Assembly (NCBI GenBank): GCA_013396655.1
Contig: WBMV01004769.1
Span: 343,783-407,782, forward strand
Source: Campylorhamphus procurvoides
Lineage: Eukaryota > Chordata > Aves > Passeriformes > Dendrocolaptidae
Direction of reading: 5' to 3'
DNA: 64,000 nucleotides
This document shows positions 1-11,800 of the stretch, piece by piece. Every line of letters starts with the position of its first letter. The stretch's first letter is position 1. The notes under the pieces were generated by a model. It ran no database searches. It was not told the DNA's origin and was given only the letters and a program-made list of their open reading frames with translations. Made by a program: the position numbers and the translations under genes.

Positions 1-141
1 TTATTTAACTTGCTTCTGAAGTTCCTTTTAGTAGGAAAAGAAACCTTTACAAAAAAATCTTTAAGAAAAACACGGTGAGTTTGGAGCTCATTTTAAATGT
101 AGTTCTTCACTCTGCATAGAAGGGTGAATAAATTGTTGACT
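1..141. other. Flank of the CR1 insertion, no gene seen
   Basis: Short AT-rich unique sequence next to the 3' end of the CR1 element. I see no gene, repeat or RNA in it. Confidence 0.6.
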
Positions 142-1946
142 GAATCATAGAATCATTTAGCTTGGAAGAGACCTTTAAGATTATCAAGTCCAACTGTTGA
201 CCCAACACTGTCAAGTTTACCTCTAAACATTGTCCCCAGAAGATATATCCAATGTATTTAAAATATCTCTGGGGATGGTGACTCCACTACTTCCTTGAGA
301 AGTCTATTCCAATGCTTGATAACCCTTCCTGTGAAGAAATTTTTCTTAATATCCAATCTAAACATCCCCCGGAGCAACAACTTGAAGCCATTTCCCCTTG
401 TCCTGTCACTTGTTACTTAGGAAAAGAAACTGGCCCCCACCTATCAGGTAGTTGTCTATGTCTTTCTTGTAGTGAGGGGCCCAAAACTCAACATGATTTT
501 CAAGGTGCAGTCTAAAATTGCTGAGTACAAGGGGACAATCACTGTCCTTGTCCTGCTGGTCACAGTATTCCTGATACAGGCCAGGATGCCATTGGTCTTT
601 TTGTCCACCTGAGCACACTGCTGGCTCATGTTCAGCCATCATCCCCAGGTCCTTTTCCAGGGGGCAGCTTTCCAGCCTCTCTGTCCCCAGTCTGTAATGC
701 TGTATGGGGTTGTTGTGAACCAAGGGCAGGACCTGGCACTTGGTCTTGTTGAACCTCATACAACTGGCCTTGGTCCATTGATCCAGCCTGTCCAGATCCC
801 TCTGTGCAGTATTCCTGCTGTTCAACAGATCGACACTCCCACCCAGCTTGGTGTCATCTGCAGATTAATTGAGGGTACATTTGATCCCCTCATCCAGATC
901 ATCAGTAAAGATGTTAAACAGGGCTGGCTCCAGTCCTGAGCTTTGAGGAACCCCATTAGTGACCAGGTGCCAGCTGGATGTAACTCCATTCACCAACACT
1001 CTCTGGGCCTGGCCATCCAGCCTGTTTTTCACCCAGCAATGAGGACACAGTTCGAGCCATGGGCTGGCAGTTTCTCCAGTCAAATGCTGTGAGAAACGGT
1101 GTCAAATTGGGCTTTACTAAAGTCTTAGTAGAAACATCCACAACCTTTTCCTCATCCACTAAACAGGTCACCTTGTCATAGAAGGAAATAAAGTTGATCA
1201 AGCAGGACCTACCTTTCCTGAACCTATGATGGATGGGCCTGATCCCCGGTTGTCCTGCACATACCACATGATGTCATACTCAAAATGATCTGCTCCATTA
1301 GCACTAAGGTCAGGCTGACAGGCCTGTAGTTTCCTGGATCCTCCTTCCAACCCTTCCTGAAGATGGATATCACATTTGCAACCTCCAGCCACCTAAGACC
1401 TCCCCAGTTAACCCGGAATGCTGGTAAATTAGGGAAGGTGGCTTGATGAGCACTACCACCAGTTCCCTCAGTATTCTTGAGTGCATCCCATCTGGTCCCA
1501 TGGACTTATGTGTGCCTAAGTGGTGTAGCAGGTCACTGATCATTTCCCCTTGGATTGCAGGGATTTCCTTCTGCTCCCTGTCCCTGTTTTCCAGCTCAGG
1601 GGGCCTGGTACCCCAAGAACAACTGTTCTTGCTATTAAAGACTGAGGCAAATGAGGCATTAAGTACCTCAGACTTTTTCTCATCCTTTGTCACTACGTTT
1701 CCCTCCACAAGAAACAAAGACTGGAGACTCTCCTTGGGCGTCCTTTTGTTGTTGAGCTATTTATAGAAACACTTTTTAATTGTCTTTTATACCAGTAGCC
1801 AAAAAAGTTCTAGTTAGCTTTTGGCTCTTCAAATTTTCCTCCTGCAAAACCTCACAACATCCTTATAGTCCTGAATTCCCTGCCTCTTCTTCCATGGGCC
1901 ACAAACTCTAAGAATTTTCCTGAGTTCCAGCCAAAGTTCTCTGTTC

Positions 1947-2238
1947 ATCCAGATCAGCATTCTTCCCCATTGGCTTGTCTTTCAGCACATGATGATGGCC
2001 TGTACAAGTAAGATTTCCTTCTTGAAGAATGTCCAGCCTTCCTAGACTCCTCTTTCATTCAGGACTGTTTCTCAAGGGACTCTCTCAATCAGTCTCCTAA
2101 ACAGACCAAAGTCTGGAAGCCTGTGGTAGCAGTTTTCTGGCATCCTTCCTTTCTTCTCTGGGAATTATACACTCTTATTCTTTCACAATCACTGTGCCCA
2201 AGATGACCTCCAACCATCACGTGCCTCACAAGTCCTTC
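1947..2238. repeat. Exact tandem duplication, copy 1 (292 bp)
   Basis: This stretch inside the CR1 is repeated base for base at 2240-2531, with one N (2239) between the copies. It starts at ATCCAGATCAGCATTC and ends at CACAAGTCCTTC. The CR1 family has this block once. Perfect identity next to an N inside an otherwise strongly decayed element points to two contig ends that overlap but were not merged. Confidence 0.97.
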
Positions 2239-2239
2239 N
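2239..2239. other. Single N: assembly gap or ambiguous join
   Basis: The only ambiguous base in the window. It sits exactly between the two identical 292-bp copies, so it probably marks a contig join rather than a miscalled base. Confidence 0.95.
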
Positions 2240-2531
2240 ATCCAGATCAGCATTCTTCCCCATTGGCTTGTCTTTCAGCACATGATGATGGCCTGTACAA
2301 GTAAGATTTCCTTCTTGAAGAATGTCCAGCCTTCCTAGACTCCTCTTTCATTCAGGACTGTTTCTCAAGGGACTCTCTCAATCAGTCTCCTAAACAGACC
2401 AAAGTCTGGAAGCCTGTGGTAGCAGTTTTCTGGCATCCTTCCTTTCTTCTCTGGGAATTATACACTCTTATTCTTTCACAATCACTGTGCCCAAGATGAC
2501 CTCCAACCATCACGTGCCTCACAAGTCCTTC
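2240..2531. repeat. Exact tandem duplication, copy 2 (292 bp)
   Basis: Second copy of 1947-2238, identical by eye along its whole length with an offset of 293. Collapsing the two would restore the normal order of CR1 blocks, so this copy is probably not present in the real chromosome. Confidence 0.97.
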
Positions 2532-2605
2532 TCTGTCAGTGAACAACAGGTCCAGTGGGGTACCTTCCCAAGTTGGCTGAGTCACAAAACTGGGAAGCAG
2601 AATAG

Positions 2606-5600
2606 GAAGGGAATGGAGGACACAAGGAAAGAAATGTGGTGAGTAAGAAAACATTGGAGGTATTTGAACCTGTCTGTAGAAGGATTATGAAATGACTCTG
2701 TAGCTTTGAACAGGATCCCAAAACTGCTGAAGAACCTGAGACACAACTGAGGGTAGGAATGAAAATCTGTCTTTCAGCCACTGACATGATATGAAGGGAC
2801 ATCTGCCAGCTCAGGAGGGAGTCCAAAGCCCAGGAAGATAATCAAAGCAGTAATAAAATCTCATTCGGGAACTTATTTTAAGTTACTGCTTTCCACTGCA
2901 GCTACATTTTAAAGCAAAAGGCATCTTTTCCACATTTTACTATGCAGCTACTCTCCCCCAGCCCCCTTTACTGCATACTAAGCAAAGTAGGCAGGTGGAG
3001 TCTTTTGAGCTAATGATAGACCAAAATCATCATCTAGCAACTGGTGGTGCCTAATAGATGCCTGCAGATGCCTAATTAACATTCATGAATCACTTGAATC
3101 CCTTAGATGAACTCAGTATACAGTAAAAGCATAAATTATTATTATGGGTACTAAGTGCTTCAGAAAACAATTGTGCTATTTCAAAAAATTGTTTTATCAT
3201 TCCTTTTACTAAGGGAGAATTGAGTAAAGACCAATTTAAAAATCTTTTCTTTCCCTACATATTAATTATTTTACTACCATGTAAATAGAAACAAATCCAC
3301 ATTAAAAGGTCCTCAGGTGTTTCAGGAGTTTGGATTTCTAACAAAATCTAAGATTCCAGTTAAATCTGACAGAAATCTGGACAATCAACAATCATTAATG
3401 TGATTGAAATTTTAAAGTGGACTACTCAATCATGCTACAGAGCTGCTAAGAACATTCTGAGTCCTTTCCTTGTCCCTGACCCTTAAGCTGCTTTGCATCT
3501 GGATATTTAAATACTTTGCACAGCTGTGTCTTGCAGACTTCGCCTTCTCCATCTGCTTGTTTGTTTTCCTGGTTTTATTTTTCAGGCTGCTATTTTGTAT
3601 AAGCAAAATTATCCTTTTATGTCTCCTCTGCCTCTGCTGTTTCTTCTAGATATTGTAAACTACAGTATCTGATACTTCTGTTATAGATTTATATTTTACT
3701 AGATAGTGTGAGATAAAGATAAGAAGCCTCACTAGAACGTGAGGCTGATGCCTCACTCTGATACATAAATCCCCAAAGCTTTTTTTTTCTGAATTTTACC
3801 GTGGAGTATCACCTTGGTGTGTAAATGAATTCTGATGATTTTTTACAGGCATGTATCACAGGTCAGTAGAAAAAAGGGAGACAAGCCACTGGCCATCTAA
3901 CAGAACACAATTACCCTTTACATTAGTGAAAGTGACACTTCTGGATTTGTTTTTGGGGGTTTTTTGTCGGATAATCTGAATACTCTGGTGGTAAATATTC
4001 CTAAAATATCGGTTCATGACCTAAGAAGAGTAGCGATTCAGATTTGATTTTTAAAACATTTCTCTGTCTTTGGGTCAACATGTTTGCAGAATGAAAGGAT
4101 GTTTCCTGACCTTTTTATCTCTGAAGGGTGGGAAGTAACTTCAGATTCAGAGATTTATCTCATATCCTAGAAACAAATTGAGCCAAGTTTTCAAGTTCTA
4201 TCTCCGAGATATGTCTGGATTACTGAGTTTGCTTACTCTGAACTGTTCCATAAAGGAAGTTAAAAATTAATGCTGCTGCTTAGGTATATACTTAAATATG
4301 AGCTCAGCTTTTAGCAAAAACAGATGTTCTTTGCTTAGCTGGGATGGTCTGGAAAAAAACAATTACTAAATTGTTTTGATGTGTTCAATTCTAGGAATCT
4401 GTTAATGACTTATGAACACACAGATGCCTCTGTAAGGTCAGAAATGCGGCTTTCTTACCAGATAGCAGAAGAAGATATAATAGGACAAAAGGTAGGGGTC
4501 ACATACTGAAGATGCATGAGGCTGATAATATCTTACAGCTTTTGTATGTATTAATGCATCCCTATTTGTTCCCTGTGTTATCCTGTATGGAACCTTATCT
4601 ATGTGAAACAAATTGCAAGGGTTTTTTTAAAGAAATCTCACGTGCTTAAATAAATCACTCAGATTACCTTAAAATTTCATTTTTCAGGGTTTGTCATAGC
4701 TGTTATATCCTACTGAATTATTGTGAAATGTCAAGAGCAAGGCAACAAAACATGTTCTACAGAACAAAACTTTAGGAAATAGGAATCACTGAAATTTAAT
4801 TCTAAATGACCTTGGGAAGAGGGAAGAGAAAGAAGGTAATGTCAAATTATAATAATAACTTCTGATCATGAGCTTTGCTCTTTGACACAGTTTGCATTCA
4901 ATTTGCAGCTGGTGCATCTAGCTCCCCTTGGCTTCACAGAAGTCCTAGAAATGTCTGGAATTGTTATGTGAGCCTCACAGGAAAATCTAACCATATCCAG
5001 GTATATTCCCATAAGTTCTACAAGTAATGAGCACACATCATCTTGGGAAAAAAATAAAAAGAAACAACTAAACACCAAAAACCTTAAAGACAAACACAGC
5101 TTCAAGCTTAGGGGTATCCATTTCAGCTCTTCTTTACTTGTCTGTTCTTCTAGATTCCCAGACTATTACATTACTTGTTCTTCATCTTCTGTTTATCACA
5201 AATGCCTAACATTTCCTCAAGTTACCCCCGAAGTGAGCTCAGTAGCTTGCATTTGATGGAAGTAGGTGATTTTATCGTATGCCACCATTCATCAACTCCT
5301 CTGATGCCAGTACTGTAGACTACTGTGTACTAATTCTAATTAGGCCATCGCTGAAATAAGTTGTTGCTGATTTGTAATTTTGCAGTTGTGCTTAGGAATC
5401 CCAGTGGCAGACCATCTTGCTTTCAGCATTCAGAAGTGCAACAGGAATTCATTACCCCCCTCCCACAGATTACAGGCTAAAATATTTCACTTGGGAACAG
5501 TAAACTCCCCTTGATTTCTTACAGTAATCCAAAGACTAAACCTTTGGTTAGAAAAATATTAATGGTTTATTATTGCTAATGCTAATTAACGGAAAAGGAA

Positions 5601-7937
5601 AGATTCAACACATTTTTTTAGGCAAAGCTTAGCAAAATGAAGAGCTAAGGTCTCATTCTTACCCATTTAGGTTTTTAAGCCCTAGATCAAGAGTGAAAGG
5701 AAAGGAAACGTAATAAACTCACTGACCTCTCTAAGGGCTGAAGTACCTGGAAGATGATATATTCTCGTTTCAGCAAGTGTCAATAACAACCCTGAATGTG
5801 ACTCTTACTGTGTTTACCTGCAAGTTTTTCAGTTATTCTGAAGTTCACTTATTTATGTACCATAATAATGGGACTCTAGGAGCTGTGTGTGTTTTATTAC
5901 TTGAGGCCATAGATTTAGAAGAAAGCAAATGTTGGCTTTAAGGCTCTTGATACTGGTTAAAAAAGCCAAAGCCACATGATGTAAAAGGCTAATTCTATAA
6001 TATTCTGTTCAGGTGGCTCAATCTTTTTTGTTTTCAAAAATAACCAAAGGGTTAAATTTGCATCAAGTGACTTTCTCACAGAGTAGGTATTGTTCATCTT
6101 CACCATTACATCTTGATACCAGATACCATTGATACTTGATATCATCTGTTTTTCTGTCTTTGGAGAAAGGTGTAATGCCGAAAGAAACTCTGTTTCTGTG
6201 TAGTCTGTCTGATGTGACAGAAGTACAACCATCTAATCCCAGCCAAGCTGAATCATATTTGTTTCATACAGTACTCATTTTGCTATTGATTGCTAACATA
6301 GTATTTTTGATAGCAGGATAGCAGTGAAACTTGTTTCGCTTGAAGGAAGTCCTTATTAATAGTCTTTTATACTATCTTTTGTCTCAGCATCTTTTGTCCC
6401 AATCAGTATTGATATGAGTAACTCTAAGGTGTGGAGAAATCTTTCCTGCCCCACCTGAAATGCCCTTTCCTTCAAGACTGCAGCTGTCAGTGTCCTCCAC
6501 CCAAACGACCACTTAACCTCAAACTGAAAAAGGAAATAGTTTTATACCTGACTAGGGGGTAGTTTTTCATTTCCCCCACCCAAATACCACATGGGAAATT
6601 TGTTAGGTGGGTAGAGCTAACACACCTCCCCCAAATATTCCCATGGTTGCTCTAGCAGCCAAAACATCCTACGGTGTGTTTACACCGTGTCCTCCTGATG
6701 AACATGTCCTGGGTGAGGCTCTGTGGCTGGCTTCATTTTCGACATTCTGCAGTTATTTGTGTGTCATTTTTCCCGAATTATATGAAAATGCTTTCAAGAT
6801 TTTACAAACTTCTTTGGAAAGAACTGCTTTTACCTACAACAAAAAGAACAGTTCTGTTTCTTAATAGCACTCAGGATAAGCCAAAATGCACTAATTTCTC
6901 CTCACTTGTAAAACATTTAACATATTGCTACCCACACCCTGTAATTTCAAGACTCCTAGGATTTATATTTTAAAAGCATAATTGAAGCTTCTTGGCAAAG
7001 GCCCTATGACTTCCAGTCAAAATGGTTATAGAAGAAAAATTTTCTGTCTTCATGTAAAAGAAATCCTGCCTAAATTAAAAGCAGTTGATATTAGCTCTTT
7101 TTCTCCTATAATAATATCTACCATTAAGATGACAGCTAAAATATAAGGTGTTCCTGCATTTCAAGGGACTATGAGAGGAAAAAGGATTGGTGGGGCTATT
7201 TAAGTGATGCCAAGTGGAACTCATAATATATTTTGTCAAAATAACTGTTTGCTCATCTACATATGGAAATGTATTTTTAATTCAGAATTCATTCAGGGTC
7301 TCATGCCTTAACTCATCGAATCATAATAACTCAATGACTAAAACTGACCCAGGAAAGAGACTACAAATATTCATGATGAATGTGCTATACTGCAACCATA
7401 GTTTTCTCAACACTTGAAAATCAGTTAAATAAATTAATATTATTTCATTGCTACTTTCTGGAAAAGTGACTGTGGGGGCATTGTTGAAATTCAGTCCATT
7501 ATTCTGCTTGACACAAAAGCTCTGTAAAAGTTCTGGAGTGAGCAGATATCCAGATCATACCAACATAGAGGGCACTCAGCCTCCTACACAATGCAGATAC
7601 TCACAGAATGTCAGTGAAGAACAATAACCTAAAAATAGCAAAATGGATCTGATGAGAGCAAGATAGAACAGACAACCTGAATAACCATCTAACAAAGGCA
7701 CGTCTATGCTTTCTTGACTGTTAACCTTGCCTTTGTCTAGAAATTCCCTACACCTGTATTGCACCATCTAGTTTCCCCCCAGTTTCTGCAAGGCAGAAGA
7801 TGACAACCCCTGTCCAGCATCCTGGCCTCCAGTGCCATGCACCTGGGGCAACAGCAATAGCCTTTTCTCTTTGCAATCACAGGATTCTACAGTCACTGCC
7901 TGGCTCAGCATTTAGCTACTGTCCAGAACGTTAAGAA
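2606..7937. other. 5.3 kb of unique AT-rich DNA, no gene recognised
   Basis: I find no exon, RNA gene or recent mobile element. Open frames (the longest about 100 codons, 6674-6973 plus) are short, overlap in several frames and resemble no family I know. Small simple tracts occur, such as the T run at 3781-3788 and G/T-rich sequence near 3950-3967. The stretch near 3040-3180 is rich in ATTA and AATTA homeodomain-type words, which alone prove nothing. Confidence 0.6.
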
Positions 7938-8002
7938 TGCAGGGCTTGGACTCAATGATCCTTGTGGGTCTCATCTAAATGATATTCTATGATCCTATCA
8001 TC
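7938..8002 (+). mobile_element. CR1 3'-end fragment
   Basis: The sequence runs GGGCTTGGACTCAATGATCC, then a GGGTCTCATCTAAATG block, and ends in the tail ATTCTATGATCCTATCAT. This is the order of the last 65 bases of avian CR1: the GGATTGGACTAGATGATC-type block, the pyrimidine-rich middle, then the ATTCTATG octamers. The octamers have decayed and only the extreme 3' end is kept, as is common for CR1 copies. Confidence 0.82.
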
Positions 8003-8664
8003 TCTGTGCCCTACTCTGCCAGTGAAAGTGTGGTCTGAAATAACACCTGACCCATACTAATCCCCATTTCATCCTACATAGGCAACAAATTGCTCAGATT
8101 TTTCTTGCAATCTACATGGAGAATATTAAAAGCAAAAAAAAAAAAAGGGTTTAATATTGATGGTAGTTCATTCCCTGCTTAACACTGCTGCCTGTAGGCC
8201 AGAGACTGTTGACATGTCTATGATACTAGATCAAAATGAAAGGCCAGCTCTGAATTTCAGTTATTTAAAGTAGTGTTGAAAAAATGGTCATTCCCTTCTA
8301 GGCTCCACATAAGAATTACACAATTACACTGATGATTACTGAGATTCATGAAGGTGACAAAATTTACTCACTTGGACTATTTATAATAGTACTCTTATAT
8401 TAACAATCACTTACAGTAGGTAAATGAGAGATAGCCTTACAGGAGATAAGAAAAAATATTAAAAACATGATAATGAAAAGCCAAATGGAGCTGTGATTGT
8501 TGTGAGGTTTTTTTTAATGCTTTCCTCATCTGTGTAATCTTGTCTGTAGTTCAATTCTAAGACCCACAGGACAGGGAAACTGTTAATTCAGCTAAGAGCT
8601 CTCTTTGTTGTAGATCCTGTATAATGCTCAGCAAATCAGCCTTAATCCCTTTAAGGTAAATAAA
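8003..8664. other. Unique sequence between two CR1-type fragments
   Basis: Unique AT-rich DNA with a run of A near 8134-8145. No gene or further repeat is recognised. Confidence 0.55.
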
Positions 8665-8840
8665 AACAAAGAAAGGTATCACAGTTGTGTAGCATTGGAA
8701 GAGACTTCAAAGATACAGAAGTCTATCTGCTTGCTTTGAGGAAGAATTAAGTGTGCCTAGGCTATCCATGACAAGTCCATTACTCAGACAGACTTCTTTC
8801 AGGAGAGTAATGGGATTCTTTGGCTACTTTCTGAAGTCTG
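8665..8840 (-). mobile_element. Old CR1/L3-type 3'-end fragment
   Basis: On the plus strand CATTGGAAGAGACTTCAAAG resembles the complement of the CR1 3' end (TTGGAAGAGACCT-type). The next part, GAAGAATTAAGTGTGCC then TATCCATGACAAGTCC, matches the block that in old CR1/L3 copies reads roughly 'caagtgtacctagaccatccctgacaagtg'. The remainder, with TAATGGGATTC, fits the 'cctccaatgatggggattcc' block. Divergence is high, so the boundaries are approximate and the subfamily cannot be given. Confidence 0.6.
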
Positions 8841-11800
8841 CTTCACTACTTAGCTCTTCTTCTATTTAGAGAGTGTTTCCAGTATCCATGTGGATGGAAG
8901 AAACAAGAGGAAATTTTGATTATGATTAGCTGTTGGGGGGGAGGGGTTTGTTGGGGTTTTTTTTGGCCTCGGCAATATAGCTATAAAGGAAAAAACATAT
9001 TTTATCAGTATCATCAAAATACTTCTGATATCAGTGCCTAGTTTCATACGTGGCTATCAAATACTAAGTAGTTTTTAAGTAGCTCCAAAGTAAAAACCCA
9101 TGAAACACATATTTGTCCGGAACACTGTAAAAAGTTATGATTGTCTCTCCTACCATTTTGCAAAGTTTTCATGCATGAAGTCCTCCCCTGTTTCCTGAGG
9201 ACTTCTGTGTGATTTTCACAGTAAAGACAACCATTATTTTGCTAATATGGATAGTGTGTCCCAGTCTATAGTTTCATGGTTGCTAGCAGCTACTCTTGAA
9301 ATTCTGATGTGAAAGAATATCACAATGTAAAAGTTTCTTCATGGTGTTTTTTTTTCTTTACCTTTTATGCATATATATTGCAAAACATTTGGTGCAATAA
9401 TCTATTGTAGAATTTAATATTTTGCTTTGTTTTCTTGGAGTTCATTGAACATAAATATATACGTCTTACCATTATAGTTTGAAGGATATTCTATGTAAAT
9501 TCAGGTTAGTAATAACCAACACTGTGTGTTGAGAGATGGGAAACCTACATCTACTCCACAATTAGGATACAGGTTTCGTGCACACATGGGCATAACTGTG
9601 ATCCATAGTTCTGTCTTCTGATCATCTGCTTTGCTCCCCTATGGATGGCAGAAAACTCCACCCCCACCCCCGAATGTTGGTTCTGTGTGAGTAAAGTATG
9701 CTTGCAGATAAACCTGAGTATTTGGCAGCTGTATCCTATGGTATACAGTTTTAGATTAAAACTAGTTTGGTATGTGCTACATGTGTTACAATCACACTTC
9801 AATCTGAAGCCTCCATATATCCTAAATTGAAGCAGCAATGCATACCTTACACTCAGAAATGATCTTTCAGCTCTGGCCATCTGTGGGGCAGATGTGCAGC
9901 ACTTTTCACACAGCTATAGCAAAAACAGTTTCAAAACCACCTTCCTGTTGTGCTTCTTCTAATCAACCCATTTCCAGATCTCACTGCTGGCAGCAGTCAT
10001 ATTGCATGTTTGATTTAATAGCTTTGCACTCCCTGATTTAATCCATCCCTTATGTAGGCACACATTCCCCCAGGCTCTTTGGCAAAGTTCCTGAGATACA
10101 CGCAAGTGAACAGCAAGGAAGTTGATAACAGTGGCACTGAAATGAAAGTGCACCTTCTGAAAAGAGAAAGTGATGCAAACGAGGAGAACGTGTGGTAAAC
10201 TTGGACACTGAAGCTATCAGAGCAGAAATCCTCAACTGCCAACATATTTTAGGAGCACGTGGGCAGATTTTATCAAAAAACCCCCATGGTCCCTTCACCA
10301 TTATGACAACACAAACACACACCCTACTGCACTGATAATGCTGTGTGTGTTTGCTTAACCACTCTTTTTCCCCAAAAAGCTACTATTCTATGATATGATG
10401 GAAGTACTGTAGAGAAGAAAACATGGCAGGCTGCTCTACCACCATATAAAATGTGATTTCTACAGAAAAGAAATTTTGGGGCATTTTTCGCAACCTCATC
10501 AAAGTCATCTAGTCCTCCACACAGCTGTCAGACTTCACTTTGACACGATGCTACTGGGTGGAGATGACTTGCCACACAAACCTGTGGCCCTCCCAGCAAG
10601 CAACATGTGACACACAGTGCCCAGTGACAGCATGGACTAAAAAGGACAGGAGGGCATGGGTGGGATAAAGCAGGAGACACTCAATGTGTTATCATTTACT
10701 ACCAGAAAATGTGCTGCTTTTGTCTGATAACATTTGAGTCAGAGCACTGCACAGCTTTGACCCACAAGCTATCCTGCTGCTTTTTCTGTGTCTGTAAAAG
10801 GAAATGGAAACACATGGAGAAGCGGTCTAATTTATCTCTCTGCTGCTAAGTGAATTTCACCTGACACATATCCTCAGATCCTCTGGTGAAATTAATTATA
10901 AAAATTAAATATATGGTAATATATGATGACAACTACTTGTTTTCTTCTCAGTATAGTGCATCTCTAGTCTGGGAATGTTTGGTACCATTTTCATATAAAT
11001 ATCTTGTTGCTTTGTTACTTCTGTATAAAAATAATAAAAAATGTCTGGTGTCAATGCTAATAAAACCTTTTAAGAGTTTGCAGTCTGTTTTGTGAAGAAA
11101 TAATACTTAATGAAAAAGAAATATCTTTATTGTAATCTTTTGCTGACCTGACTTGTAGATTTTCTTATCTGAAATACATTTTTCATCCTAGTTTGAATAA
11201 ATAGTTTTCTCTTTCATTTATTGTCCCATGAAAGAGACAAGACTAGTAACTGTGGGCAGTTCCTGTTATTGCACAGATATCCATTACAGCCCAGCTAGCA
11301 TTAGCATGTTGCATCCTGTTTGATACCACCCAGCACAGTGGTATTAGCTAATGCTATTATTTCTACATTCAAATGAAAATGAAATGTGTCAAGATTTGGG
11401 AACTGAAACAATACTTATGGGTAGCAGGATTCCAGTATTTTAAGGAGAGCTAGTAAATTTGGAAGGAGATTAAGAATGGGAAAGTAAAATACATTAAGAT
11501 TGTAAAGGACCATAGCCTGCCAGTAATGCTAAAGGGCCCAAACCTGCTCCCAGTGAAGTTATCCAATTTCCTTGACAGGAAATTATTGGAAAGAAAAACA
11601 GAGCCTAGTCTAGCAACTTATCATCTTTCCTTATGAATTAAAATTGCTGAAGAGGATGCTCCTGCACTTGAAAATCCAATGAGTCCCAGCCAGGACGAGA
11701 AGCTCCATTCCCCAGTTCTGCCCTTTCCATATGCCAGAACAGAAGGATGCACACTCCATTTCAAACAGTTAAAAACAGATTTTGCCAAATGAAATAAAGC

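Larger units (their letters stand above)
406..2585 (-). pseudogene. Decayed CR1 ORF2: endonuclease C-terminus and reverse transcriptase
   Basis: The intact protein of this family nicks target DNA and copies the element RNA into it. Visible blocks, in element order, are as follows. The end of the apurinic-type endonuclease carries LDLLFTDREGLV and LGHSDCERI (about 2560-2440); the family normally has SDH where this copy has SDC. Next comes the reverse-transcriptase entry with HKSMGPDGMH (about 1525). The RFRKGRSCL segment lies near 1220. Motif A is at about 1099-1124, recognisable as DFSKA then FDT with one extra codon between. The catalytic ADD of the FADD motif is at 853-861, with Ser in place of Phe and a stop two codons upstream. 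The thumb region RDLDRLDQW leads to FNKTKCQVLPL near 790-700, and the C-terminal HYRLGTERLESCP block follows. The frame changes several times and stops interrupt it, so no protein can be made. Confidence 0.93.
142..2605 (-). mobile_element. CR1 LINE (non-LTR retrotransposon), 5'-truncated, inactive
   Basis: This is an avian chicken-repeat-1 retroposon read on the minus strand. Its 3' end lies at 142, where the plus strand carries the complement of the ATTCTATG tail octamer (GAATCATAGAATCATTT), followed by the typical 3' UTR. Going leftward in element order, the coding part runs from the C-terminal end of the endonuclease (about 2585-2400) through the reverse transcriptase (about 1760-600) into the 3' UTR (about 500-142). 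ORF1 and most of the endonuclease are missing, which is the usual 5' truncation of target-primed reverse transcription. The 5' boundary near 2585-2610 is approximate because similarity fades there. Compared with the family consensus as I remember it, about 150 bp of 3' UTR are missing at about position 455. An exact duplication around an N at 2239 inflates the length by 293 bp. Stops and frameshifts show it is long dead. Confidence 0.96.

Noticed and set aside
312..1766. Plus-strand open frames of 60-107 codons across the CR1
   Set aside because: They are antisense shadows of the decayed CR1 reverse transcriptase, which reads on the minus strand.
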